From CAYRWR01 sp964537555 (lineage in GTDB: Bacteria; Spirochaetota; Brevinematia; Brevinematales; CAYRWR01): a DNA stretch of 30,718 nucleotides. The notes under the pieces were generated by a model. It did not search any database. It was not told the origin of the DNA and saw nothing but the letters and a program-made list of their open reading frames with translations. Position numbers and translations under genes: made by a program. The stretch spans positions 1 through 30,718 of the forward strand of contig CAZIAD010000039.1 in assembly GCA_964537555.1 (NCBI GenBank). The letters run 5' to 3'. Positions 15,404 to 23,557 of the stretch are shown here, in pieces (the first letter of the stretch is position 1; the number at the start of each line of letters is the position of its first letter).

Positions 15404-15716
15404 AGCGGGATGTTTTATTTATGATCGTGTTCAGGGAGGAGATATCCGTGTCCGCCATGGTCTCAATATAGTCCTTTTGCTTTCTCTGAGAATTCTCGAT
15501 GCGGCTCAGCAGGGACTGCTCATCCTCACTAAGATCCAGTGACATTTCCCTGATGAGATCGGCTACCGGTTTAAAGGGCTCCTGCTTTACTTTATACAGA
15601 TAAATATCCCTGATAAGCTGGAGCAGGGGCTCCGCGATCAGTTCCGGGTCTTTTTTTTCCACCAGGCGGGGCATAAAGTCCAGAGAGTATTGTATAGAAG
15701 CTTTTAGATAATTCAT
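15384..15716 (-). CDS. Small helical protein of unknown function
   Basis: I do not recognise this 110-aa protein. It is predicted almost wholly alpha-helical and soluble, with no Cys or Trp, no signal peptide and no membrane helix. Its helices are rich in Leu/Ile with charged faces (e.g. PELIAEPLLQLIRDIYLYK near 25-43, and LSEDEQSLLSRIENSQRKQK near 62-81), which fits a small coiled or helical-bundle adaptor. AAGAGG precedes the ATG. It converges on the macro-domain gene and overlaps its last 20 bases. It shares a short divergent promoter region with the outer-membrane protein gene. Coding character is supported by the RBS and promoter but by no family. Confidence 0.65.
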   Translation of the reverse strand: MNYLKASIQYSLDFMPRLVEKKDPELIAEPLLQLIRDIYLYKVKQEPFKPVADLIREMSLDLSEDEQSLLSRIENSQRKQKDYIETMADTDISSLNTIINKTSRFIQGLN

Positions 15717-15727
15717 GCTACCTCTTC

Positions 15728-15756
15728 TTGAAGCAATTTTAGAAGTCTATTATAAT
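15728..15756 (+). promoter_or_regulatory. Sigma-70 promoter for the UPF0164-like gene, overlapping a divergent one
   Basis: TTGAAG (15728-15733), a 17-base spacer and a perfect TATAAT (15751-15756) point at the outer-membrane protein gene. The -10 sits in the near-palindrome TATTATAATA. On the - strand TTGCAA (15775-15780) with 17 bases to TATTAT (15752-15757) could drive the small gene, so both directions would share the same -10 region. Confidence 0.6.
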
Positions 15757-15794
15757 AAGTACGAAACAGTATTTTTGCAAATATGGAGTATAGT

Positions 15795-16799
15795 TTGAGA
15801 ATCCTGATACCCGGCCTCGTCCTGATTTTTTTCCTCAGTCAACCTGCCTATAGCTGGAGGTCCTATGACCGTTTCCATGTGGGGGCAGAAGCAGACGGAG
15901 TAGGAAGTGCCTTCGTGGGTGATGCCTCCTCCGAGATCGCAGCTCATCACAACCCGGCAGGCCTGGCCCAGGTCGATAAATCCTTTTCCCTGAATTATGA
16001 GGTCTATACCTCCGTGATTATTGATGACCTGCTGGCTACCCCGCCCCGCCTCGATTTCGATAGTTTTTCGTTTTTTTCTCTGTATAGCCGGGTCAAACAG
16101 TGGCACTTCAGCCTGTCATTGAATACTTTATTTAACAGCTTTGGTACGGACCAGCTCTATGCCCGGGGCCTGAAGCTGTCTGTGGCTTATCCCCTGTTTA
16201 AAAATCTGTCTATAGGGGGAGGCCTGGGGCCCGTACTGCTTATGGAGTCCAGTGGCTGGGGCTATGCCTTTCATTATAACCTGGGAGTGTTGTGGCAGAT
16301 CAGCCCCCGTCTCAAATGGGGCCTCAGTTTTCATTCACCCTTTAGTACCACCTGGCAGCAGACCGTACTGGGCAACCAGCTCTCCGAGTCTTTTCCCTGG
16401 CTCCTGGAGACCGGCATCAGCTGGGTAGTTTCACCCCGCAGTATACTCTACTTCAGTCTGGATTATACGGGTATAGATACCGTCTCTTTTGTCCTGGATA
16501 ATGTGGATTCCAGCCCTCAATTTGGTGGAAATATCTGGTACAGGCTGCATCCCCATATCGGTTATCGCTTTCTGGAACCCCGCACCGGTGCCCATCTGAG
16601 TGTAGGCCTGCAGTCAGACAGTGATTATTACGAGACCGGATCCGTGCAGCAGTATCAGCTCAGCCTGGGGGTACGTTTCTATGGAAAAAGGGCGGTGTTT
16701 AATGCATCCCTCATAGATTCCCTGTTGATCAGCCTCATCTATCCGGAAAACAATCATGAAGAAAAGATGAATTTTTCAGTCAGTGTAGAGTTGAATTAA
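15795..16799 (+). CDS. Outer-membrane beta-barrel protein, UPF0164/FadL/PorV-like
   Basis: The protein has a signal peptide (RILIPGLVLIFFLSQPAYS), then GAEADGVGSAFVGDASSEIA with HHNPAGLAQVD, the signature of UPF0164/OMPP1-like barrels common in spirochaetes. The rest is repeated amphipathic strands rich in Tyr, Trp, Ser and Gly, ending in a strand (NFSVSVELN). It probably forms a barrel for hydrophobic or small substrates, or acts as an assembly partner. An ATG at 15783 has no ribosome binding site. The in-frame TTG at 15795 has GGAG (15785-15788) six bases upstream and begins exactly at the signal peptide, so I prefer it; the ATG would add four residues. The stop overlaps that of tlyA. Confidence 0.8.
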   Translation: MRILIPGLVLIFFLSQPAYSWRSYDRFHVGAEADGVGSAFVGDASSEIAAHHNPAGLAQVDKSFSLNYEVYTSVIIDDLLATPPRLDFDSFSFFSLYSRVKQWHFSLSLNTLFNSFGTDQLYARGLKLSVAYPLFKNLSIGGGLGPVLLMESSGWGYAFHYNLGVLWQISPRLKWGLSFHSPFSTTWQQTVLGNQLSESFPWLLETGISWVVSPRSILYFSLDYTGIDTVSFVLDNVDSSPQFGGNIWYRLHPHIGYRFLEPRTGAHLSVGLQSDSDYYETGSVQQYQLSLGVRFYGKRAVFNASLIDSLLISLIYPENNHEEKMNFSVSVELN

Positions 16800-17554
16800 T
16801 CCCTGGAATAATACACCAGGTATTCTACATTGGCACTTTTGGCACCTTTGATAGGTGATTCGATGACTTCTGAGATACTCATACCCAGTTCCTGGGCTTT
16901 AGCATTGACCTTCTCTATAGCCAGCTTGCGGTGTTTCGGTTTGACAAATCCTCCCCGGGATACCAGGTTGGGAGCCAGCTCAAACTGGGGCTTGATCAGA
17001 CAGATGATCTGATAAGGCCGGAGCAGCAGCTCATCCAGCATGGGCAGGAGAAGATTGACTGATATAAATGATACATCCATGACAGCCAGATTGGGCCTGG
17101 TTTCCAGGTCTTCACCCTTAAGAAAACGGGCATTGGTATTTTCCATGACTACCACCCGCTCATCCTGGCGCAGCTTCCAGTGGAGCTGATTAGTGCCGCT
17201 GTCTACGGCATAGACCCGGGTGGCCCCCCGCTCCAGCAGGACCTGGGTAAAACCCCCTGTGGAAGATCCCACATCGATGCATATCCTTCCCTGGGGGTCT
17301 ATTTCAAAATAATCCAGGGCTTTAATGATCTTCAATGCCCCTCTTCCTACATAGGGAGAATTCTCCCGGATAGAGATGGCGCAGTCAGGGTCTACAGTAG
17401 TGCCTGGTTTCCACTCGTTGCTTTCGTTGATGATGATATTTCCTGCCATGATCTGGGCCTGGGCCTGGGAGCGGGTCTCACAGAGCCCCCTCTCCACCAG
17501 CAGGACATCCAGCCGGATCTTATCCTTTTTTAACGGGTTGGACAATGCCGCCAT
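16796..17554 (-). CDS. tlyA: TlyA-family rRNA 2'-O-methyltransferase (S4 + FtsJ domains)
   Basis: TlyA-family enzymes methylate 16S and/or 23S rRNA (2'-O on cytidine in mycobacteria), although some are annotated as haemolysins. The 252-aa protein has an S4 RNA-binding domain (about 13-75, LDVLLVERGLCETRSQAQAQ) and a Rossmann methyltransferase with motif ICIDVGSSTGGFTQVLLERG (91-110). Lys75, Asp160, Lys188 and Glu244 are spaced exactly as the catalytic tetrad of M. tuberculosis TlyA, with a constant offset of six. It overlaps the end of the upstream phosphodiesterase gene by 35 nt if translation starts at ATG 17554. A TTG at 17545 has better spacing from GAGG (17555-17558) and would shorten it by three residues. 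Its stop codon overlaps that of the outer-membrane protein gene. Confidence 0.93.
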   Translation of the reverse strand: MAALSNPLKKDKIRLDVLLVERGLCETRSQAQAQIMAGNIIINESNEWKPGTTVDPDCAISIRENSPYVGRGALKIIKALDYFEIDPQGRICIDVGSSTGGFTQVLLERGATRVYAVDSGTNQLHWKLRQDERVVVMENTNARFLKGEDLETRPNLAVMDVSFISVNLLLPMLDELLLRPYQIICLIKPQFELAPNLVSRGGFVKPKHRKLAIEKVNAKAQELGMSISEVIESPIKGAKSANVEYLVYYSRD

Positions 17555-18347
17555 CCTCTTTTATTCGCGTGATAAGACTGGCCCTACCACTGTCGATATC
17601 TGTATCTATCATTATACCCTGGGCCTCTACCGGGCCGTCTTCAGCCGGCGAAAAGCGCACCGGCAGGTGCTGTACTACCCGCCTCAGTGAATCTTCAATC
17701 CTCATCCCTATGATGGACTCAGTACATCCGCACATACCGATGTCAGTAATATAGGCGGTCTTTCCGGGCAGGATGCGTTCATCTGCGGTCTGTGTATGGG
17801 TGTGTGTACCCCATACCGCGGACACCCTGCCGTCAGTATAGCGGCCCATGACCTGCTTTTCACTGGTAGCATCTGCATGAAAATCGATAAAGATATGTTT
17901 AATCCCCTCTTTTTCCAGGTGTTCTATCACTTTATCCACTGCCTGAAAGGGACAGTCTATGGCATCCATATAGATCCTGCCCATGGCATTGATCACAGCC
18001 ACTTTTATTCCGGTTTTTTCAATTATGGTGTATCCATGCCCCGGGGTACCGGGAGGATAATTGAGAGGCCGTAACAGATGATCAAATTCATCTATAAATT
18101 TGAATATCTCTTTTTTCTGCCAGACATGATTTCCTGTAGTGATCACATCTACACCGTTGTGAAAAAACTCCTCGGCATTATTACGGGTGATACCAAAGCC
18201 ATGCGCTGCATTTTCACCATTTACAATTACCAGATCGGGTTCCATACGGCTGCGCAGCTTATGGAGGGTGCGGAACACAGCCTGCCTTCCCGGATCTCCT
18301 ATCACATCTCCCAGCACCAGCGTCCTGAATGTATTTTTTGCTTTCAT
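17520..18347 (-). CDS. YmdB-family metallophosphoesterase (Bacillus YmdB type)
   Basis: The 275-aa protein is a TIGR00282/Bacillus YmdB-type enzyme, a metal-dependent phosphodiesterase of 2',3'-cyclic nucleotides that affects RNA turnover and motility-biofilm choice in Bacillus. The dinuclear metal ligands are all there: Asp14 (GDVIGDPGR), Glu45-Asn46 (NGENAAHGFG), Asn73-His74 (TTGNHVWQK), His157 (DFHADATSEK) and His182/His184 (GTHTHTQTAD). It is cytoplasmic, with no signal. TAAGG lies seven bases upstream of the ATG. It forms a pair with tlyA, which starts inside its last 35 bases. A possible promoter (TTGCAA, 17 bases, TAAATT) lies between it and the phosphatase gene upstream. The name must not be confused with the E. 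coli YmdB macro domain. Confidence 0.92.
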   Translation of the reverse strand: MKAKNTFRTLVLGDVIGDPGRQAVFRTLHKLRSRMEPDLVIVNGENAAHGFGITRNNAEEFFHNGVDVITTGNHVWQKKEIFKFIDEFDHLLRPLNYPPGTPGHGYTIIEKTGIKVAVINAMGRIYMDAIDCPFQAVDKVIEHLEKEGIKHIFIDFHADATSEKQVMGRYTDGRVSAVWGTHTHTQTADERILPGKTAYITDIGMCGCTESIIGMRIEDSLRRVVQHLPVRFSPAEDGPVEAQGIMIDTDIDSGRASLITRIKEDGGIVQPVKKG

Positions 18348-18432
18348 ACTCAGCCTTAATTTATTTTAGTATATAATTTAATAGGGTTTCCCATAAATTG
18401 CAAATCGGGCCTGATAATCCCTCATTTTGATT

Positions 18433-20346
18433 TTATTTCTTCCTTTCTACAACCAGGAGTGAGACATCGTCCTTGATCTCGGAGCCGACCATAAACTCCT
18501 CCCAGGCGGTCAATAAGGTAAGCCGTATCTCCCGGGCTTTTTTCTCTCCGTTTTCCTGGACCAGATACATGATGCGCTGCAGGCCAAAATGAATACCTTC
18601 GATATTCAGGGCGTTCACAAAGCCATCTGAAAAAATGACCAGCTTATCTCCCGGATCCAGTTGTTCATCTTCCGGCTTAAACACTATCATCCTGGAGTCA
18701 AACACTCCCAGCATGGAAGAAGTAGTACCCAATTCAGCACATTCACGGGTCTTTGAGATATATTTTATAGCCGGGACATGCCCGGCAGACAGGTATTGAA
18801 AGCTGTAATCAGGCCTGATCTGGGCTACAAAAATAGTGAGATAATTCTTATAGCCGATTCCATCGTCAGACACTATTGAATTGAGCTTTTCATTGGTATC
18901 AGAAATAATATCTTTAAGATCCTCATTTTGCTGGAAGGAATAGAGTATGATGACTTTGGTAAGGATACTGATGAGGGCAGCCGGTATACCATGGCCTGAC
19001 ACATCTGAGAGATAAAACAGAAAACGGTCCGGAAGAGCAATATTATCCACAAAATCTCCCCCTATGTCTTCTACCTGGTTCACATAAGGATATAAAAAGA
19101 GGCGGTTCCATTTATCCTGACTGCTCATGAGTCCTTTTTGGATGGAAGAAGCCAGATTCATCTCCTGCTGCACTTCGATTTCCTTATCCTCGAGATACTT
19201 CAGAGCGGATTTAAGCTCCTGGGTGCGTTTCTGTATCTCCTGTTCCAGGTTGGTCCTGTGATTTTTTATACTGCTTACCATCCGGAGAAAGGTCCTCGCC
19301 ACTTCTCCAAACTCATCCTCCCTGTCTTCAGGCACCATAATGTCAAAATTTTCTTCCGATACTTTGAGAGCTGCATCCTTCAGTCTTTCCAGGGGCCGGA
19401 CCAGATTCAGGATAAGTATAGTGGAAACACCGATCATAAGAAGGAGAATAAAGAATGTACCTATAGTACCCAGTAAGCGGCCATTTCGACTGGTTATATT
19501 CATGACCACCTTACGGTCCAGCTCCAGAAAGACAAACAAGCTGCTGTCATACTGAGTGGTGCTACTGAGTAGTGAGATACAGACATAGTATTGTTTGTGA
19601 TCATAGGCCCTGGTCAGTATCTTGCGCAGGCCTTTGATATCTTCGAGGGAGAGAGTTTCCTTTACATACCTCTTTTCGATGGAGTTTTCAGTATGATTGC
19701 TGGCACTACACAATAAAATTATACCCTCATCATTGACCAGAAGAGCTTTGCTGCTGTCGATCTGCTGCAGGAGCTTATCTTCCTGTGTGGAGTAGACTGC
19801 TATTTTTTCCTGGATGGCAGGCCACTCCTGCCCCAGGGCTATCCAGCTATCAGGCCCTGTTTTTTTTACGAGCCAGTAGTATTCCCTGTCATCGATGATC
19901 CCGGGAGATAGAACCGTACTGTAGGCATCTGTTTCCGATGTCAGACAGTTCTTCAGAAATGAGGGCAGGCTGTTACGATTCCATCCAGATTCATTCAGAT
20001 AATAGGCATTCCGGCCTTTGATAAAAATAAAGCGGTAGGGATTAATCTTTTTCTTAGCCTGAATATATTTTTTAAAATGCGCCTCATACAGTGTGTCCTG
20101 ACTGATATTGGGAAACAGCCTGTCTACTTCATCCAGATGATTTTTTTGTTTTTCAAATACAGAATTGAAATAAGTAGTATAATGATCAATTTCCCTCTGC
20201 ATGTAATAATTGCCTATCAGATAATCGAAATTGCGGGTATTGATGGCATTCATTATCAAGCCCATGACAAATCCTACACCGGAGACCAGGATCACAATAT
20301 AGGTGATTATACGAATTGACAGGCGTTTAAACTGTAATTTTTTCAT
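18433..20346 (-). CDS. Membrane sensor with HAMP domain and SpoIIE-type PP2C phosphatase
   Basis: This 637-aa protein is a serine/threonine phosphatase of the RsbU/SpoIIE type coupled to a membrane sensor. It has an N-terminal helix (about 12-32), an extracytoplasmic sensing region of roughly 270 residues, a second helix (about 312-333), a HAMP region (LVRPLERLKDAALKVSEENF), a coiled-coil linker (about 385-415) and the PP2C domain. Metal-binding acids are at Asp431 (IGGDF), Asp448 (SDVSGHG), Asp574 (FSDGF) and Asp626-Asp627 (KDDVSLL). Such enzymes usually act on anti-sigma-factor antagonists, but no such gene is in the window. Start 20346 is chosen over upstream in-frame ATGs at 20397 and 20379: it has a GGGGTGGGG site, and the upstream ones lie at or beyond the -35 of the probable promoter. 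Confidence 0.87.
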   Translation of the reverse strand: MKKLQFKRLSIRIITYIVILVSGVGFVMGLIMNAINTRNFDYLIGNYYMQREIDHYTTYFNSVFEKQKNHLDEVDRLFPNISQDTLYEAHFKKYIQAKKKINPYRFIFIKGRNAYYLNESGWNRNSLPSFLKNCLTSETDAYSTVLSPGIIDDREYYWLVKKTGPDSWIALGQEWPAIQEKIAVYSTQEDKLLQQIDSSKALLVNDEGIILLCSASNHTENSIEKRYVKETLSLEDIKGLRKILTRAYDHKQYYVCISLLSSTTQYDSSLFVFLELDRKVVMNITSRNGRLLGTIGTFFILLLMIGVSTILILNLVRPLERLKDAALKVSEENFDIMVPEDREDEFGEVARTFLRMVSSIKNHRTNLEQEIQKRTQELKSALKYLEDKEIEVQQEMNLASSIQKGLMSSQDKWNRLFLYPYVNQVEDIGGDFVDNIALPDRFLFYLSDVSGHGIPAALISILTKVIILYSFQQNEDLKDIISDTNEKLNSIVSDDGIGYKNYLTIFVAQIRPDYSFQYLSAGHVPAIKYISKTRECAELGTTSSMLGVFDSRMIVFKPEDEQLDPGDKLVIFSDGFVNALNIEGIHFGLQRIMYLVQENGEKKAREIRLTLLTAWEEFMVGSEIKDDVSLLVVERKK

Positions 20347-20361
20347 AATACCCCACCCCTT

Positions 20362-20390
20362 ATCATATACGTTATTCATTTTTTTGTAAA
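20362..20390 (-). promoter_or_regulatory. Sigma-70 promoter for the phosphatase gene
   Basis: On the - strand TTTACA (20385-20390), a 17-base spacer and TATGAT (20362-20367) match the consensus at five of six positions each. The predicted start (~20355) would leave only about nine leader bases, with the ribosome binding site right at the 5' end. Confidence 0.6.
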
Positions 20391-20409
20391 GTCTCATTTA
20401 CCTAGTACA

Positions 20410-20438
20410 TTGATTTTAAATGACTTACATGTTAAAAT
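20410..20438 (+). promoter_or_regulatory. Sigma-70 promoter for the glycosyltransferase gene
   Basis: TTGATT (20410-20415), a 17-base spacer and TAAAAT (20433-20438) lie ahead of the ATG at 20468, giving a leader of about 23 bases. It lies back to back with the phosphatase promoter. Confidence 0.5.
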
Positions 20439-20467
20439 TTTTAATAAAATATATCCAAGGACCAAAT

Positions 20468-21598
20468 ATGAAAAGCGCGTTTATCCATGACTGGCTGGTA
20501 GATATGGGCGGTGCAGAAAAATGTGTGACATCCATGTTACAGGCTTTTCCTTCAGATGTCTACACTCTACTCTATCAGGAAGATACCCTTAAAAAAATGC
20601 ATATAGATCCCGCCCGTACGACACCTTCATTTATCCATAAAATACCCCTGGCCCGACGAATCTACAGAAATCTCCTGGCCTGGTTCCCTAAAGCGGTAGA
20701 AAGTTTTGACCTCAGTCAATATGATCTGATCCTGTCTTCTTCTCATGCAGTAGCTCGTGGGGTCTTGAAAAACGCAGATCAGCTGCATATAAGCTACTGT
20801 TATACCCCTATCCGCTATGCCTGGGATCTCTATCAGCAATACATACAGCACAGCGGCCTGACTCGGGGGCTGAAAGGCCTCTATGCCCGCGATGTTCTTC
20901 ATAAGATCCGGATATGGGACCAATCGACTATCAATCGTGTAGACCACTTTATCGCTATCTCAAAATACATAGCCCGACGTATCAAAAGTGTCTATAACAG
21001 AGATTCAGTGGTGATCTATCCCCCGGTAGATGTGGATGATTTTCCACTCACAAAAGAAAAACAGGACTATTACCTGTGTGCTTCCCGCATGGTACCTTAT
21101 AAAAAAATGGATCTCATCGTGAAAAGTTTTGCAGGGATGCCTGATAAAAAACTGATAGTCATAGGTACCGGGCCGGAATGGAAAAAAGTAAAGAAAGCGG
21201 CCCTGAATGCTCCCAATATCGAACTGATGGGATATCAGGCTTTCCCGGTGCTAAAGGAAAAGATGGCCCATGCCAAAGCCTTTATTTTTGCAGCAGAAGA
21301 AGATTTTGGGATCGTACCAGTCGAGGCTCAGGCCTGCGGGACCCCCGTGATCGCCTATTCCAAAGGGGGCAGCCTGGAGACAGTGATCAATGGCAAGACC
21401 GGTGTTTTCTTTGATGAACAGACAGAAGAAAGTATCCAAAACGCAGTCAGAGTATTTGAAAAAACAGCTTCTGATTTTGACCCGGCAGTGATCAGTAAAC
21501 ATGCCCAAAAATTCTCCCGCAGCCGCTTTGAAAAAGAATACCAGGATTTTATCAGGACTAAATGGGCAGAATTTGAAAAAGAAAGAAAAAAGCTCTAA
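20468..21598 (+). CDS. GT4-family (GT-B fold) glycosyltransferase
   Basis: The 376-aa retaining glycosyltransferase transfers a sugar from a nucleotide sugar to a lipid- or polysaccharide-linked acceptor in the cytoplasm. N-terminal IHDWLVDMGGAEKCVTSMLQ (about 5-24) is typical of the acceptor-binding half. The C-terminal donor half has YLCASRMVPYKKMDLIVKSF (about 197-217), VIGTGPEW, and the E-x7-E region AAEEDFGIVPVEAQACGTPV (about 275-295) with SLETVINGKTGVFF. The overall layout resembles WbaZ-type mannosyltransferases of O-antigen or exopolysaccharide synthesis, but the sugar is not determinable. The start at 20468 has AAGGA five bases upstream; a longer frame from 20420 adds 16 unlikely residues and overlaps the promoter. 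Its stop overlaps that of the chemotaxis gene. Confidence 0.88.
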   Translation: MKSAFIHDWLVDMGGAEKCVTSMLQAFPSDVYTLLYQEDTLKKMHIDPARTTPSFIHKIPLARRIYRNLLAWFPKAVESFDLSQYDLILSSSHAVARGVLKNADQLHISYCYTPIRYAWDLYQQYIQHSGLTRGLKGLYARDVLHKIRIWDQSTINRVDHFIAISKYIARRIKSVYNRDSVVIYPPVDVDDFPLTKEKQDYYLCASRMVPYKKMDLIVKSFAGMPDKKLIVIGTGPEWKKVKKAALNAPNIELMGYQAFPVLKEKMAHAKAFIFAAEEDFGIVPVEAQACGTPVIAYSKGGSLETVINGKTGVFFDEQTEESIQNAVRVFEKTASDFDPAVISKHAQKFSRSRFEKEYQDFIRTKWAEFEKERKKL

Positions 21599-23430
21599 TC
21601 GACCAGGATGGTATTCAGGTCTCCCTGCAGACTGGTGATGTGATTAGCTATGATAGTGTTTTCCTGGGCGTTAGTGATCACATCATCGACCAGGCCTATC
21701 ATTTTTTGCATATCCTCTTTTTCATGCAGCACCAGATTTTTAAAATCGGATATGAATTTCTGTACACTTTCTACTTTTAGTAAGAGTTCATTATTGATCT
21801 TGGATTCCTGGGCACTTTTCTGAGAATTATTATGGGCTATCATCTGAAGATATTTCATATCATTAAACATATTATCTATCTGCAGATTGAGCTTATCGGT
21901 AGTACCGATCACTCCTTTGATATATACCAGTAGTTCATTAATGCTCTTGGAAAAATTAATAAATATCTCATTGATATCATTGACCAGCTTATCACCCTGT
22001 TCTGATTTACTGATAATATCAAATATACTGTCTTGTATGATGGATGACTGAGATAAGGTGGACATAGAGACGGTACGGATCTCTTCCGCCACCACAGCAA
22101 AGCCTCGGCCTAGCTCTCCGGCATGTGCCGCTTCTATAGAGGCATTGATAGCCAGTATATTGGTCTGCTCCGATATATCATTGATCACATCGATAATATA
22201 GGCCACCTTTTCAACAGATTGGGTAATACTCTGCATTGCCTGCAGATTGGTCTGGAGCAGGTCCTTACCCGAGCCTATATCCTGGGTCAGCTGGGAAATG
22301 CTGTCCGCCATGGCATTGGAACTGGCACTGACTACCCCTACCATCTGGTTCAGTTCATCCAGCTCTTTCTGAGTCTGGTACACTGCCTCTTCCTGCTTGC
22401 GCATCCTTTCTGTGATGTTCTGGAAAACCTGGATATTTTCATTGACTATCCGGACTGATTCCAGAGTAGTACTGTTTCCTTCCTCAGCCAGTGAGACCAG
22501 GTTTTCTATGGCCATCATAGAGTTCTGCACATTGTCAGAGATGGACTGTGATTCTGTGGTGGTATCCACAGCCATAGCCTGTATGGAACTGGAAGTCTGT
22601 TCAAAGGCCTGGTTCAGTTCTTTGATCTCATCAAAGAGATTATGCAGATGCGTCTTTTTATCTGTGACTTTGTTATCCATAGAGATCAGATAATACAGAG
22701 TGGAAAAACCAAAAAGAATGGCTGAGAAGGTGATACCTACCGCCAATGCTCCATCAAACATGCCAAAATTCTTCCCGAAAATGCTTAACAGCTCAGATAT
22801 TCCGGCCAGGAGGGCTAATGAGATACCTATAATCACACTCAGTCCGGAATTTCTGTCCTGTTTTAATAGTTTTCCGGAGGCGGCATATACCTGTATCACT
22901 GAGGTGATCAGAGGGATGGCCACCAGAGGCACATATATGATCTGAAAAAAGACCGATTGTTTGGTATTGAAATATTTCTGTCCTTCATAGGTGACTTTAT
23001 AGACTTCCTGATTATCCAGAAAGAGATTAGTGAATAGTGACAGTATGACCAGAATAGCCATAGCTCCCAGTACTATGTATTCAAACAGCTTATTTTCTTT
23101 TTCCGGGTGGAGGCTGTTTAATATCCCCTGGATATAGCGTACAAAGAAATAGGCTCCCACGGCAAATGTAGCCATCTGTAACTGCTCCAGGACATTGACG
23201 ATGTAGAGCTTATCTGAATAAAAGACCAGGCATTCTGCGCCATTGTAAAAGGACATAGACAGAGTAAAAAACAGAGCATTGAGAATACGCTGAGCCAGCT
23301 TTTTATCTACTTTGCGGCTGAGCACCGACATCAGTAAAAACAGGATAGACAAAAAAGCGGTGGCAATGCTGGCACCAAAAGGAAGCAGAAAAGATAATGA
23401 AAGATTGATGGCATGGTTGACTTGAATCAC
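21595..23430 (-). CDS. Methyl-accepting chemotaxis protein with N-terminal seven-helix membrane module
   Basis: The 611-aa transducer has seven hydrophobic helices in the first ~265 residues (about 10-38, 48-72, 80-105, 112-138, 152-178, 190-215 and 220-248). There is no large periplasmic ligand domain and no recognisable HAMP segment; a signalling coiled coil follows to the C-terminus. The hairpin tip is fully canonical: SEQTNILAINASIEAAHAGE, then GRGFAVVAEEIR, so it can bind CheA/CheW. The seven-helix module resembles the 7TM sensor domains found on some histidine kinases. It should sense a membrane or intramembrane cue. The start is GTG (23430), with GGAGG five bases upstream. The stop overlaps that of the glycosyltransferase by 4 bases. 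No CheR-tethering pentapeptide is seen at the end. Confidence 0.88.
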   Translation of the reverse strand: MIQVNHAINLSLSFLLPFGASIATAFLSILFLLMSVLSRKVDKKLAQRILNALFFTLSMSFYNGAECLVFYSDKLYIVNVLEQLQMATFAVGAYFFVRYIQGILNSLHPEKENKLFEYIVLGAMAILVILSLFTNLFLDNQEVYKVTYEGQKYFNTKQSVFFQIIYVPLVAIPLITSVIQVYAASGKLLKQDRNSGLSVIIGISLALLAGISELLSIFGKNFGMFDGALAVGITFSAILFGFSTLYYLISMDNKVTDKKTHLHNLFDEIKELNQAFEQTSSSIQAMAVDTTTESQSISDNVQNSMMAIENLVSLAEEGNSTTLESVRIVNENIQVFQNITERMRKQEEAVYQTQKELDELNQMVGVVSASSNAMADSISQLTQDIGSGKDLLQTNLQAMQSITQSVEKVAYIIDVINDISEQTNILAINASIEAAHAGELGRGFAVVAEEIRTVSMSTLSQSSIIQDSIFDIISKSEQGDKLVNDINEIFINFSKSINELLVYIKGVIGTTDKLNLQIDNMFNDMKYLQMIAHNNSQKSAQESKINNELLLKVESVQKFISDFKNLVLHEKEDMQKMIGLVDDVITNAQENTIIANHITSLQGDLNTILVD

Positions 23431-23451
23431 ATTTTCCTCCAGTCACACACT

Positions 23452-23480
23452 ATTGTATCACTAGTTCTGTAGTCTGGCAA
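23452..23480 (-). promoter_or_regulatory. Sigma-70 promoter for the chemotaxis transducer gene
   Basis: On the - strand TTGCCA (23475-23480), a 17-base spacer and TACAAT (23452-23457) each match the consensus at five of six positions. It lies 22 bases before the GTG start. Confidence 0.65.
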
Positions 23481-23490
23481 GTAGAATAAC

Positions 23491-23516
23491 AAAACCCCCG
23501 CACATTTGTGCGGGGG
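23491..23516 (-). terminator. Intrinsic terminator of the GH13 gene
   Basis: A perfect 9-bp stem (CCCCCGCAC, 23495-23503, with GTGCGGGGG, 23508-23516) with a four-base loop reads, on the - strand, into TTTTGTTATT. It separates the GH13 gene from the chemotaxis gene promoter. Confidence 0.9.
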
Positions 23517-23557
23517 AAATGGGTGTTTTGATTTATATTTCAAAATCAGAAAAGGTT

